Shown in pieces: positions 1 through 6,052 of a stretch of DNA of 6,052 nt. The number at the start of each line of letters is the position of its first letter. The first letter of the stretch is position 1. A program made the translations under genes and the position numbers. This DNA comes from an uncultured Bacilli bacterium (GTDB lineage: Bacteria > Bacillota_I > Bacilli_A > RF39 > UBA660). The notes beneath the pieces were generated by a model that was not told the origin of the DNA, did no database searches, and worked only from the letters and a program-made list of their open reading frames with translations. The stretch lies in assembly GCA_947598455.1 (NCBI GenBank), contig CANQFI010000091.1, positions 1 to 6,052 on the forward strand, given 5' to 3'.

Positions 1-1407
1 TTTTTCGTAGGCAACCATCATTAATGTAGATAAAAGCATAGTACCTTGGGTAGAACGAATTTCTTCAGCAAATTCTTGCATGTCTTTCAATCCTTCTTCA
101 CCAGGATCCTTATCTGAATACTTAGTATTCCAGGTATTTTTATTATATTCACTACTATATGTTCCTGGTTGTAAACCATCACTTAACGTGCCATCTCCAT
201 ATCCTACTTGTTCAAATGTTTCAGTACCACCTTTATTTATAATATGCATATACATATTCCAATCGGATGAATTTTTTATAGCTGACTCATGAAATACATT
301 AGTGTAAGAAGCAAATTTGGTACCTCTATCATTTGTAAATCCCCTATCTTTTAGAATAGGATTGGAATAGGTACCTTGTAACATATCGGTTGCAGCACCA
401 TCTGTTAACATAACAATGTTTGGTAAATATTCAAATGTATATCCACCAACTTTGACCGTTTTGTTACCTTTTAATAATTCTTGAAAAGCTACATGAAAGC
501 CGGCTTGAATATTAGTTGTACCAGTTCTATAAACGTCATATCTTTCTATACCTTCTTTATTTTCATATGATGAATCTACATTAAATTTTGTATTAACATA
601 CATTTTATCAACATACATATAACCACTAGAAGTATTAACATTATTTTGGTTTGAATCTGTAATTGGCTTATTTGGTATATCAGGATTTTTTGATGATTCG
701 GAATTTTCAGAAATATTAGATTTTATATTCCAACCACCTTGTAAATATTGGTATGGTTTATCCTGGCTGTCACTTATAGGATAATGGCCCATAGGAACTA
801 TTACTTTAGCTGTATTTGCACTTTCTTTTTCTGATAATTTATTATTATAATAGCTTGATTCTCCATCACCAAATAAGACAACAGCTATTTCACTATATTG
901 ACTAGCGCGCATTAATTTATCAATAGCTTTATTTGTAGCTTCTACTGTTTTAGCAATACGTGTTTTATTCCATTCTTTATTATTTGAATACATAGAAGCT
1001 GAATTATCAATAACAATTACTGTTTTTGTTGGAGGTAAGCCTATCCATTCTTGACTACTACCTAAAATTGAAAAAACATGTAAGAAATCACTATTATTAG
1101 TTATAGTTCCATTATAACCATCTGTTTCATTATCTAAAGATATGTTTCCTGTAAATACTGATTTATCTGACCAGATACGACCTGCATATCTTGAACCATT
1201 TTTTTCACTTATTAAAGCATCTTGATATGTATCAGTTGTATCAAGATCAACTTCATAGGTACTATTCCTTAATTTACTACTAACTGCTAAAATTGTTGGA
1301 GAAAATAGGAAAATAATTTGTGAAATACACAATATCATACATATTGATTTATATATTTTTCTTTTTAATTTATTTTTTGTTATATTAATTATTTTCTTCT
1401 TCATCAT
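1..1407 (-). CDS. VWA-domain surface protein, paralogue B (partial, C-terminus beyond window)
   Basis: This frame is open from ATG at 1407 to base 1, giving 469 codons with no stop, so the C-terminal part lies outside the window. Residues 1-20 are Lys-rich. A hydrophobic signal-peptide core follows (about 21-41), with likely cleavage after ILA at A41. A VWA domain begins near residue 125. Its MIDAS motifs are complete: DNSAS at 134-138 (DxSxS), T298 in TGTTNIQAG, and D336 in MLTDGAATD. These residues normally coordinate Mg2+/Mn2+ for ligand binding outside the cell. Between the first two motifs lies an unusually long Asn/Ser-rich stretch (about 180-290). The protein is a paralogue of the upstream VWA gene, with GSRYAGRIWSDKSVFTGNIS identical in both. 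The visible part stops at the equivalent of residue 490 of that 1257-residue protein. Two in-frame ATGs (1407 and 1404) are possible starts. An adhesin role is inferred; the ligand is unknown. Confidence 0.88.
   Translation of the reverse strand, partial: MMKKKIINITKNKLKRKIYKSICMILCISQIIFLFSPTILAVSSKLRNSTYEVDLDTTDTYQDALISEKNGSRYAGRIWSDKSVFTGNISLDNETDGYNGTITNNSDFLHVFSILGSSQEWIGLPPTKTVIVIDNSASMYSNNKEWNKTRIAKTVEATNKAIDKLMRASQYSEIAVVLFGDGESSYYNNKLSEKESANTAKVIVPMGHYPISDSQDKPYQYLQGGWNIKSNISENSESSKNPDIPNKPITDSNQNNVNTSSGYMYVDKMYVNTKFNVDSSYENKEGIERYDVYRTGTTNIQAGFHVAFQELLKGNKTVKVGGYTFEYLPNIVMLTDGAATDMLQGTYSNPILKDRGFTNDRGTKFASYTNVFHESAIKNSSDWNMYMHIINKGGTETFEQVGYGDGTLSDGLQPGTYSSEYNKNTWNTKYSDKDPGEEGLKDMQEFAEEIRSTQGTMLLSTLMMVAYEK
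864..1243 (-). repeat. Long direct repeat, copy 2 (5' VWA region of paralogue B)
   Basis: This segment aligns without gaps to 4691-5070 at a constant offset of 3827 bp. A hand count over 901-1200 gave about 31 mismatches in 300, roughly 90% identity. The best stretch (961-1020) has 3 differences in 60. It encodes the end of the mature N-terminus and the first MIDAS strand and helix. The flanking coding sequence (signal peptide on one side, inter-motif insertion on the other) is far more diverged. That pattern suggests duplication with purifying selection or local gene conversion. Confidence 0.85.
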
Positions 1408-1412
1408 TTCCA

Positions 1413-1417
1413 CTCCT
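1413..1417 (-). promoter_or_regulatory. Shine-Dalgarno site of VWA paralogue B
   Basis: On the minus strand AGGAG (1417-1413) lies 5 nt before the ATG at 1407 and 8 nt before the second in-frame ATG at 1404. The spacing slightly favours the second ATG, but both give the same protein apart from one Met. A second SD-like string, AAAAAGGAG (1447-1439), sits further upstream with no start codon at a usable distance. The whole intergenic gap (1408-1454) shows no clear promoter and no hairpin with a T-run, which supports co-transcription with the upstream VWA gene. Confidence 0.7.
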
Positions 1418-1454
1418 ATTAATGTTATTTTCTAACAACTCCTTTTTAAATTAA

Positions 1455-4400
1455 TTAATATTGAAATTTTAATTTTTTAAAATATTTTTTTCTAATAAAT
1501 AAAACTAATAACAAAATAGAATTAATAGTAAAAACTATTATCAAGAAAATTATTATATCATTGGTATTAGGATTATCTATAAGTTTATATGTTAATAAGC
1601 CATTATTACCTAAATAAATATCAAAAATAACATCTGAACCCTCTGTACTTAAATCATCAGCAATTATTGGTAGGTAATAACTTGTTGAAGTACCAGTTTT
1701 ATTCTCGTCTTTTAATAAAATGCTTTGATGTAAATCTCCTATTCTTAAGCCACCAATCTTAGTAGCTAAAACCCAATTTGCATCGGCTTGTTTATCACTT
1801 GGTATTGTTTCATTATAATTGTAAGTTTCACTATTTTTACCATTGGCATCATACCAGCATAGGAAATCTCCTTTAGGTAATTTGCCATCTAATAAGCCTG
1901 ACCCAAACTCTGTTCCTTTACGTGAAACTATATATTGTACCATTTTACCTTTACCATCATTTGTTGGCATATAATATTCAGCAACTATATAATAATAACT
2001 ATCACCATTATATTGGGATTTATTTTCATATGTAACGACGTCTGTTTCTAAAGTTATTACATCGCCCTCTTTAAGACCATTAGATAATTTATTTTGAGCT
2101 TCGGCTATACTACTTAATTCACCATAATATGTATGACCTTCAAAATTTTTGGCCTCATCTTCTGTTAATTCTTTTAATTCACCATTTTCTACTTTATATG
2201 CTTTGGTATATAATTTTAAATTTTTTTGAAATATATAATATCTATTTAGAATACTAGGTGAAGCACTTAAAAAAGCATCTCCTTTAGTTCTAGCACCATC
2301 TTGAGTATCGGCAGTATATCCATCATATAATGTGTTACTATAATAATTAGAATTAAAATATAAAATACCATCTTTAGTATTTTTTTCTAAATATTCTTTA
2401 CTTATTACATTTGTATCAATGTCTTTTTTATTTTTAGTTAAAACATTTTCACTAACACCTACTTCATAAAATAATCTTAATGGAGTTGAATCTTTTTTGT
2501 TGGCAACATTTGTCTGATAAGATTTAATGCTACCATCTGGATTAATTGTTAATGTAACTACTTGAAGTGGTAATGCTAAAGCTGGAATAGCAAAATGTAA
2601 TTCTTGGTCATTTTCTAGTGGACCTGAATTTGTTTTAGTATCAACATATATCTTAAAGTCACTAATTTTAAAATGAACATTAGAAGGATAATTACCTGAT
2701 TCATTAATTATCTTATAACCACCATTAATAACTTCATTATGACCCTTATTATCTATTTCATAATACTGCCTTGTATAATCATACTTACTTGGTTTAGTAT
2801 TATATTCTATTTGTTCTCCATTTTCGTTAACAACATATTTCAAGTCAGTTTTTTTAACATCATATAATTCACCAAATAATAGTAAATTTTTAACATCTTT
2901 TACTTCCATGTACTTACCTATTGGATCGGTATAATTTAAGTAATCTGCATCAGAAAAATTATCATGTATTGGTGTAAAAGCTGGCTGCATAATATCTTTA
3001 ACTACTATATCGAAAACACCTTCTATACTATCTGTACTAGATGATGAAGAAGAAAAAGCATAATAGGCAGCTGTTTCGTAGTTAAAACTAAGCTTTGTTA
3101 AATCAATACTAGGATCAGCTGTTGTTGTAGGAATAAAGAAATCTTCACCTATTTTTTGCTCGTTATATACTCGCCAAAAAGCTTGATGACTAGGATTAGG
3201 ATATATTCCAGCACTAAAATCTTTACCATAATAGGAAGAGCTAGGGCTACAGTCATAACCATGCACTACTTTTTCACTATAACTCTCTTGTCCTAACTCG
3301 CCATTAAAATAATATTCATTTTTTCTATAGGTTTTGATTTTATTTCTTATAGAATTACTATAAAAATTATAACCACCATTTATCCTACGATATGTTGTAA
3401 TTCCATTAGTTTGATTCCATGTTGCAAAAGTACCATTTGAAAAGTTATCCCATGCTTTCATAGCCAACAAAATACCTTCAATAGTTTTATCACCAACTGT
3501 ATCATCATCATAAAAAGTATTATTTATATCTGATGATTCGCTTAAAAGATAACCTTTTTGCTTTAAAAATTGTTTATTAAAATATTTACTAGGATTCATC
3601 ATAAAGGGATTAGTTGTAATACTATTTCCTTCATTTTTATCACCAGTATTTTTAAAACCAGCTTTAAAGCCTTCTTCATCTGGATTGTCCATATCAACAC
3701 TTACTGTATATATATTCCAATCGTCTTCAACATTATAGGCATTTTTTACAGCCTGTTTATAGTATGCTGCTGTTAATAGATATGTAAAAACAAAATAAGC
3801 TTCACTTTCACGATAAGTATTAGCTAATTTCTGCATCGCAACTAAACTATCTCCTGTAGGACGTGTTGATTCAAATTCCTCACCATCTTTACTAATATAA
3901 GTATAGCTTTCAAATGAAGGTAATTCACCTGATTTTAAATTTGCACTAAATATAGATTCATAATATACTTCATCGTTTTTAGCAAGAGTTTCGTCGGTTA
4001 AGTCGCCTTTAAAATCACTACCATCATTATTTTTTACAGCAAGGAATTGATTCCAGCCAGCATTAGTATGATCTCCATCTTTTAAGCCCCTAGAATCATT
4101 TCTACCAATAAAAGATGTGCCATCATAGCTAAAATCATTTAAAAATCCCATTCTACTATTAATATAACCATTTTCATCAGTACTAGGATTTAGCCAATTA
4201 TTAAGAGCGTCAGTAGCTTCGCCGTCAGTTAGTATAACAAGTGCTGGAATACAATTATATACATTCCCAGCAACTTTGAAAGTTGTTTCTGTATTTAATA
4301 ATTCTTGCATTCCTTGATAAACTCCTGCTTGAATATTAGTTGTACCATTTGAATAGGCTGTATATTTTTTATCACCACAATTATTCCAACCATCCCAATT

Positions 4401-5228
4401 TTTATTTTTATTATACCAACTATAATTTTGATTTTCAGTTTTGTCATTATTATTTAAACCAGCTAACTTATTATCAACAAATACCCAGCCGGAACCACTA
4501 CTATCAGTATGGTTTAGCTCCTCAGTTAATAATTCATCTGATTTTTTCCATCCAGCTTTTAGATATTCAAGTGGTGTTCCATTAGAACTAACTTGATAAT
4601 GTTTCATTGGCAAAATAGTTACGGCTGTATCATTTCCATGAAATAAATAAATATTATTAGAATCATCATCAAGATCATTTGAATTAGGGCCATCACCAAA
4701 TAAAACAACTGATATTTCGTTATATCGACTCGCACGCATTAATTTATCAATAGCTTTGTTTGTTGATTCTATAGTTTTAGCAATTCGTGTTTCATTCCAT
4801 TCTTTATTATTTGAATACATAGAACCTGAATTATCGATAACAATTACTGTTTTTGTTGGAGGCAAACCAACATAAGCCTGACTACTACCTAAAGCTGAAA
4901 AAACATGTAAAAAATCACTATTATTATTTATAATTCCATCATAGCCATCTGTTTCATTATCTAAAGATATATTTCCTGTAAATACTGATTTATCTGACCA
5001 AATACGACCGGCATATCTTGAGCCATTTGTATCATTAATTAGAGCCTCACGGTAAGTATCTGTTGTGTCATTATCAGCAATTGACACACTATTATTAAGA
5101 CTACTAGCTGCAACTAACACCATAGGTACAAATAAAGATATTAAGAGATTAAAACACAAAAGCAGACATATTATATTACCTATTTTTTGTTTTAAAAAGT
5201 GAATAATTTTTTTACTTACTTCTACCAT
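1455..5228 (-). CDS. Large secreted, C-terminally anchored VWA-domain protein, paralogue A
   Basis: This is a complete 1257-residue gene. ATG at 5228 has a GAGGTG Shine-Dalgarno 6 nt upstream, and the stop is TAA. Residues 1-19 are basic, 20-41 form a hydrophobic signal peptide, and VAA|S gives likely cleavage after A41. The VWA domain spans about 125-515. Its MIDAS is complete: DNSGS at 132-136, T297 in NGTTNIQAG, D335 in ILTDGEATD. An Asn-rich insertion of about 110 residues separates the first two motifs. The rest of the ectodomain (about 520-1215) is rich in Tyr/Asn/Ser, contains a Ser run near 726-731, and has no CnaB/isopeptide signature that I recognise. The C-terminus reads NPNTND (1219-1224), a 21-residue hydrophobic segment (1225-1245), then basic RKKYFKKLKFQY. 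This fits membrane anchoring or sortase-type sorting. Four cysteines remain after cleavage (284, 326, 660, 1124). By family, it is probably a metal-dependent adhesin; the ligand is unknown. Confidence 0.93.
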   Translation of the reverse strand: MVEVSKKIIHFLKQKIGNIICLLLCFNLLISLFVPMVLVAASSLNNSVSIADNDTTDTYREALINDTNGSRYAGRIWSDKSVFTGNISLDNETDGYDGIINNNSDFLHVFSALGSSQAYVGLPPTKTVIVIDNSGSMYSNNKEWNETRIAKTIESTNKAIDKLMRASRYNEISVVLFGDGPNSNDLDDDSNNIYLFHGNDTAVTILPMKHYQVSSNGTPLEYLKAGWKKSDELLTEELNHTDSSGSGWVFVDNKLAGLNNNDKTENQNYSWYNKNKNWDGWNNCGDKKYTAYSNGTTNIQAGVYQGMQELLNTETTFKVAGNVYNCIPALVILTDGEATDALNNWLNPSTDENGYINSRMGFLNDFSYDGTSFIGRNDSRGLKDGDHTNAGWNQFLAVKNNDGSDFKGDLTDETLAKNDEVYYESIFSANLKSGELPSFESYTYISKDGEEFESTRPTGDSLVAMQKLANTYRESEAYFVFTYLLTAAYYKQAVKNAYNVEDDWNIYTVSVDMDNPDEEGFKAGFKNTGDKNEGNSITTNPFMMNPSKYFNKQFLKQKGYLLSESSDINNTFYDDDTVGDKTIEGILLAMKAWDNFSNGTFATWNQTNGITTYRRINGGYNFYSNSIRNKIKTYRKNEYYFNGELGQESYSEKVVHGYDCSPSSSYYGKDFSAGIYPNPSHQAFWRVYNEQKIGEDFFIPTTTADPSIDLTKLSFNYETAAYYAFSSSSSSTDSIEGVFDIVVKDIMQPAFTPIHDNFSDADYLNYTDPIGKYMEVKDVKNLLLFGELYDVKKTDLKYVVNENGEQIEYNTKPSKYDYTRQYYEIDNKGHNEVINGGYKIINESGNYPSNVHFKISDFKIYVDTKTNSGPLENDQELHFAIPALALPLQVVTLTINPDGSIKSYQTNVANKKDSTPLRLFYEVGVSENVLTKNKKDIDTNVISKEYLEKNTKDGILYFNSNYYSNTLYDGYTADTQDGARTKGDAFLSASPSILNRYYIFQKNLKLYTKAYKVENGELKELTEDEAKNFEGHTYYGELSSIAEAQNKLSNGLKEGDVITLETDVVTYENKSQYNGDSYYYIVAEYYMPTNDGKGKMVQYIVSRKGTEFGSGLLDGKLPKGDFLCWYDANGKNSETYNYNETIPSDKQADANWVLATKIGGLRIGDLHQSILLKDENKTGTSTSYYLPIIADDLSTEGSDVIFDIYLGNNGLLTYKLIDNPNTNDIIIFLIIVFTINSILLLVLFIRKKYFKKLKFQY
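4691..5070 (-). repeat. Long direct repeat, copy 1 (5' VWA region of paralogue A)
   Basis: This is the partner of 864-1243: same orientation, 3827 bp apart, no indels. It covers the codons for the mature N-terminus and the DNSGS motif (4821-4835). Notable amino-acid differences between copies include G135 here against A137 there inside the MIDAS loop, and AYVG here against EWIG there just before the conserved LPPTKTVIVIDNS strand. Recombination between the copies would delete about 3.8 kb and leave a single chimeric VWA gene driven by the upstream promoter. Confidence 0.85.
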
Positions 5229-5234
5229 TTATCA

Positions 5235-5241
5235 CACCTCT
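5235..5241 (-). promoter_or_regulatory. Shine-Dalgarno site of VWA paralogue A
   Basis: Minus-strand AGAGGTG (5241-5235) ends 6 nt before the ATG at 5228. It fixes that ATG as the start, and the signal peptide follows directly. With transcription expected to begin near 5248, the leader is only about 20 nt. This leaves little room for a riboswitch or attenuator, so control is more likely at the promoter. Confidence 0.75.
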
Positions 5242-5254
5242 ATTATCCTTAAAA

Positions 5255-5284
5255 ATTATACCCCCCCCGGTCAATATTTGTCAA
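5255..5284 (-). promoter_or_regulatory. Sigma-A-type promoter with poly-G spacer for the VWA genes
   Basis: On the minus strand a perfect -35 TTGACA (5284-5279) and a perfect -10 TATAAT (5260-5255) are separated by 18 bp (5278-5261). The last eight spacer bases are all G and touch the -10 box. The expected start of transcription is around 5248, about 8 nt before the Shine-Dalgarno of the VWA gene. A spacer of 17 bp is optimal for sigma-70-type holoenzyme, so loss of one G would reach the optimum and gain of one or more should weaken the promoter. The hexamers and spacing are read directly; activity is inferred. Confidence 0.8.
5261..5268 (-). repeat. Homopolymeric G8 tract in promoter spacer (candidate phase-variation switch)
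   Basis: Eight consecutive C on the plus strand (G on the coding strand) stand out sharply in this AT-rich sequence, where I see no other long G/C run. The tract sits wholly between the -35 and -10 hexamers. Slipped-strand mispairing at such tracts alters promoter spacing in known phase-variable surface genes, for example the poly-G spacer of meningococcal porA. Variation in this strain is inferred, not shown by a single sequence. Confidence 0.75.
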
Positions 5285-5365
5285 TATGTTAATAATTATG
5301 CACTGGTAAACTTAAAGTGCACTGGTAAACTTAAAGTAGACAATGAGAGGGGTATGTAGACAATT
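5279..5365 (-). mobile_element. Possible IS21-like terminal end (multi-repeat array), no transposase present
   Basis: Read on the minus strand, the region splits into successive units of about 19-20 bp. TTGTCTAC starts at 5365 with ATACCCCTCTCA, then TTGTCTAC starts at 5345 with TTTAAGTTTACC. Next come AGTGCACTTTAAGTTTACC and a degenerate AGTGCATAATTATTAACA running up to the -35 box. Several tandem end repeats beginning with TGT, followed by a promoter for the first transposase gene, are typical of IS21-family left ends (family knowledge). No istA or istB coding sequence is seen here, so this would be a solo end or scar whose promoter now reads into the VWA gene. The alternative is an operator array with repeats about two helical turns apart. 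The mobile-element reading is tentative. Confidence 0.35.
5299..5336 (-). repeat. Perfect 19-bp tandem duplication
   Basis: The plus-strand unit TGCACTGGTAAACTTAAAG occurs at 5299-5317 and again immediately at 5318-5336 with no mismatch. On the coding strand each copy reads CTTTAAGTTTACCAGTGCA. The pair lies about 15 bp upstream of the -35 box, where activator or repressor sites or insertion-element end repeats would be expected. I see no third exact copy. Confidence 0.9.
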
Positions 5366-5390
5366 GATTATTTTATTTATACAATTATAT

Positions 5391-5418
5391 AAAAAAAAGA
5401 TAAGTTATTTCTTATCTT
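5391..5418 (-). terminator. Intrinsic terminator of the histidine kinase gene
   Basis: On the minus strand AAGATAAG (5418-5411), a six-base loop (AAATAA) and CTTATCTT (5404-5397) form a perfect 8-bp stem. The stem runs into a tract of eight T (5398-5391). It overlaps the final codons and the TAA stop (5407-5405) of the kinase. The stem is GC-poor but matches the base composition of the genome. It separates the kinase transcript from the VWA operon. Confidence 0.75.
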
Positions 5419-6052
5419 CGTTATATATAGGCAACTTAAATTTAATTGTTAAACCATGATCATTAAAAGCTTTAATAGTTCCATTATGAACTTCAATAAA
5501 CTCTTTACATATAGATAAACCTAAGCCAGATATTTTTCTGGAAGCATCCGTTGTGAAAAAAGGATCAAATAACTTATCAATAATTTTTTCATCAACACCT
5601 GGTCCGTTATCAGCAATCGTAAATTCAATAAAATTATTTTTCTTTAAAATTGAAATATTAATAAGACCATTTTCAGGAACAAATTTAGTACTATTAGATA
5701 TAATATTGGAAAAAACACGTTTAATTTTTAAAACATCAATATTTATTTTAGCATTTTTACAATTAGTTGTAATATTAAATTCGATATTTTTATTATTTAA
5801 TTCGATCTTATAATCTTCATTTAATTCATGAATAAGATCTTTAATACTGATGACTACAAAATTAATTTTCTGATTATCATAATTAACTAGATAATCATCA
5901 AAAGTTGCTAATATATCTTTAATATGTAAAGCTTTTTCATGAACTTTAGTACTATATTCTTTAATTTCTTTTTTTGATAAATTATCTTCCATTAAAGAAG
6001 AATAACCAATAATTGATGTAAGAGGAGTTTTTATATCATGAGATATACTAGC
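5405..6052 (-). CDS. Sensor histidine kinase, C-terminal part (HisKA + HATPase), N-terminus beyond window
   Basis: The frame is open from the window edge to TAA at 5405, giving 215 visible codons. The first in-window ATG (5992) is internal, because the phospho-acceptor region SHDIKTPLTS lies upstream of it with the His codon at 6040-6038. In visible-residue numbering, HisKA covers about 1-60 with the H-box His at 5. The ATPase domain covers about 70-208. It contains an N-box (N116 and N120 in FSNIISNSTKF), a G1 box DNGPG (148-152), an F-box LFDPFF (161-166) and a G2 box SGLGLS (175-180). All catalytic motifs are intact, so this should be an active membrane-linked autokinase that passes phosphate to a response regulator. 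The sensor portion and any regulator gene are outside the window, so the signal is unknown. An HDIKTPL H-box is typical of the OmpR-partner class of kinases. Adjacency hints at, but does not prove, control of the VWA genes. Confidence 0.93.
   Translation of the reverse strand, partial: ASISHDIKTPLTSIIGYSSLMEDNLSKKEIKEYSTKVHEKALHIKDILATFDDYLVNYDNQKINFVVISIKDLIHELNEDYKIELNNKNIEFNITTNCKNAKINIDVLKIKRVFSNIISNSTKFVPENGLINISILKKNNFIEFTIADNGPGVDEKIIDKLFDPFFTTDASRKISGLGLSICKEFIEVHNGTIKAFNDHGLTIKFKLPIYNEDKK

Noticed and set aside
80..292. 70-codon plus-strand open frame
   Set aside because: It lies antisense inside the VWA paralogue B coding region, has no Shine-Dalgarno or recognisable domain, and the minus frame shows clear VWA motifs.
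1448..1500. AT-rich inverted repeats after the end of VWA paralogue A as a terminator
   Set aside because: Short A/T palindromes occur by chance at this composition, and no stable stem followed by a T-run is present.
2100..2700. CnaB/isopeptide or pilin-like repeats in the C-terminal ectodomain of paralogue A
   Set aside because: I could not find the E-box (YxLxET-like) signature or an internal repeat. The region is only described by composition.
3570..3776. Plus-strand open frame rich in Ile/Phe that could look like a small membrane protein
   Set aside because: It is antisense to the ectodomain of VWA paralogue A. The hydrophobicity follows from reading AT-rich codons in reverse.
4340..4585. 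Plus-strand open frame rich in Tyr/His/Asn
   Set aside because: It is antisense to the Asn-rich insertion of VWA paralogue A. Its composition reflects the complement of AAT/AAC/TGG-rich codons, and no start signal is visible.
1..5228. UGA-as-Trp recoding (Mycoplasma-like code), considered because of the low GC
   Set aside because: Both VWA genes use TGG for Trp and both visible stops are TAA, so the standard bacterial code explains everything.
5269..5274. TTGACC as an alternative -35 box
   Set aside because: It is only 8 bp from the TATAAT, far too close. TTGACA at 5279-5284 has the workable 18-bp spacing.
5553..5813. 86-codon plus-strand open frame
   Set aside because: It is antisense to the conserved HATPase domain of the histidine kinase, which carries intact N, G1, F and G2 boxes on the minus strand.

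Overview
This window comes from an AT-rich, low-GC Gram-positive genome. Trp is encoded by TGG and the two stop codons visible are TAA, so nothing points to Mycoplasma-type UGA recoding. Surface proteins with a Sec signal, a very large Asn/Ser/Tyr-rich ectodomain and a C-terminal anchor suit a gut-type Firmicute (Bacilli/Erysipelotrichia-like or Clostridia). I cannot place it more precisely from the sequence alone.

All genes are on the minus strand, so transcription runs from high to low coordinates. First (6052-5405) is the C-terminal half of a sensor histidine kinase, entering from the window edge. It ends in an intrinsic terminator (5391-5418) that overlaps its stop codon. Next is a 176-bp intergenic region (5229-5404), the most information-dense non-coding part of the window. 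It holds a quasi-tandem array of about 20-bp units resembling the multi-repeat end of an IS21-type element, followed by a near-consensus sigma-A promoter (TTGACA, 18 bp, TATAAT). A run of eight Gs lies in the promoter spacer and directly abuts the -10 box. That promoter should drive a 1257-residue secreted von Willebrand factor A (VWA) protein (5228-1455) with a complete MIDAS metal site and a C-terminal NPNTND-hydrophobic-basic tail. After 47 bp, a second paralogous VWA protein starts at 1407 and runs out of the window at base 1.

The two VWA genes are tandem duplicates. They share a 380-bp collinear block, about 90% identical at the DNA level over the 300 bp counted by hand, around the first MIDAS motif, while their other parts have diverged strongly. 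No promoter or terminator is evident between them, so they are probably co-transcribed from the G8-containing promoter.

The main hypothesis is that this is a phase-variable surface-adhesin locus. Slippage of the G8 tract would change the -35/-10 spacing and tune or switch expression of both VWA proteins. The histidine kinase next door and the repeat array upstream of the -35 box may add a second layer of control. Both regulatory ideas are inference from sequence.
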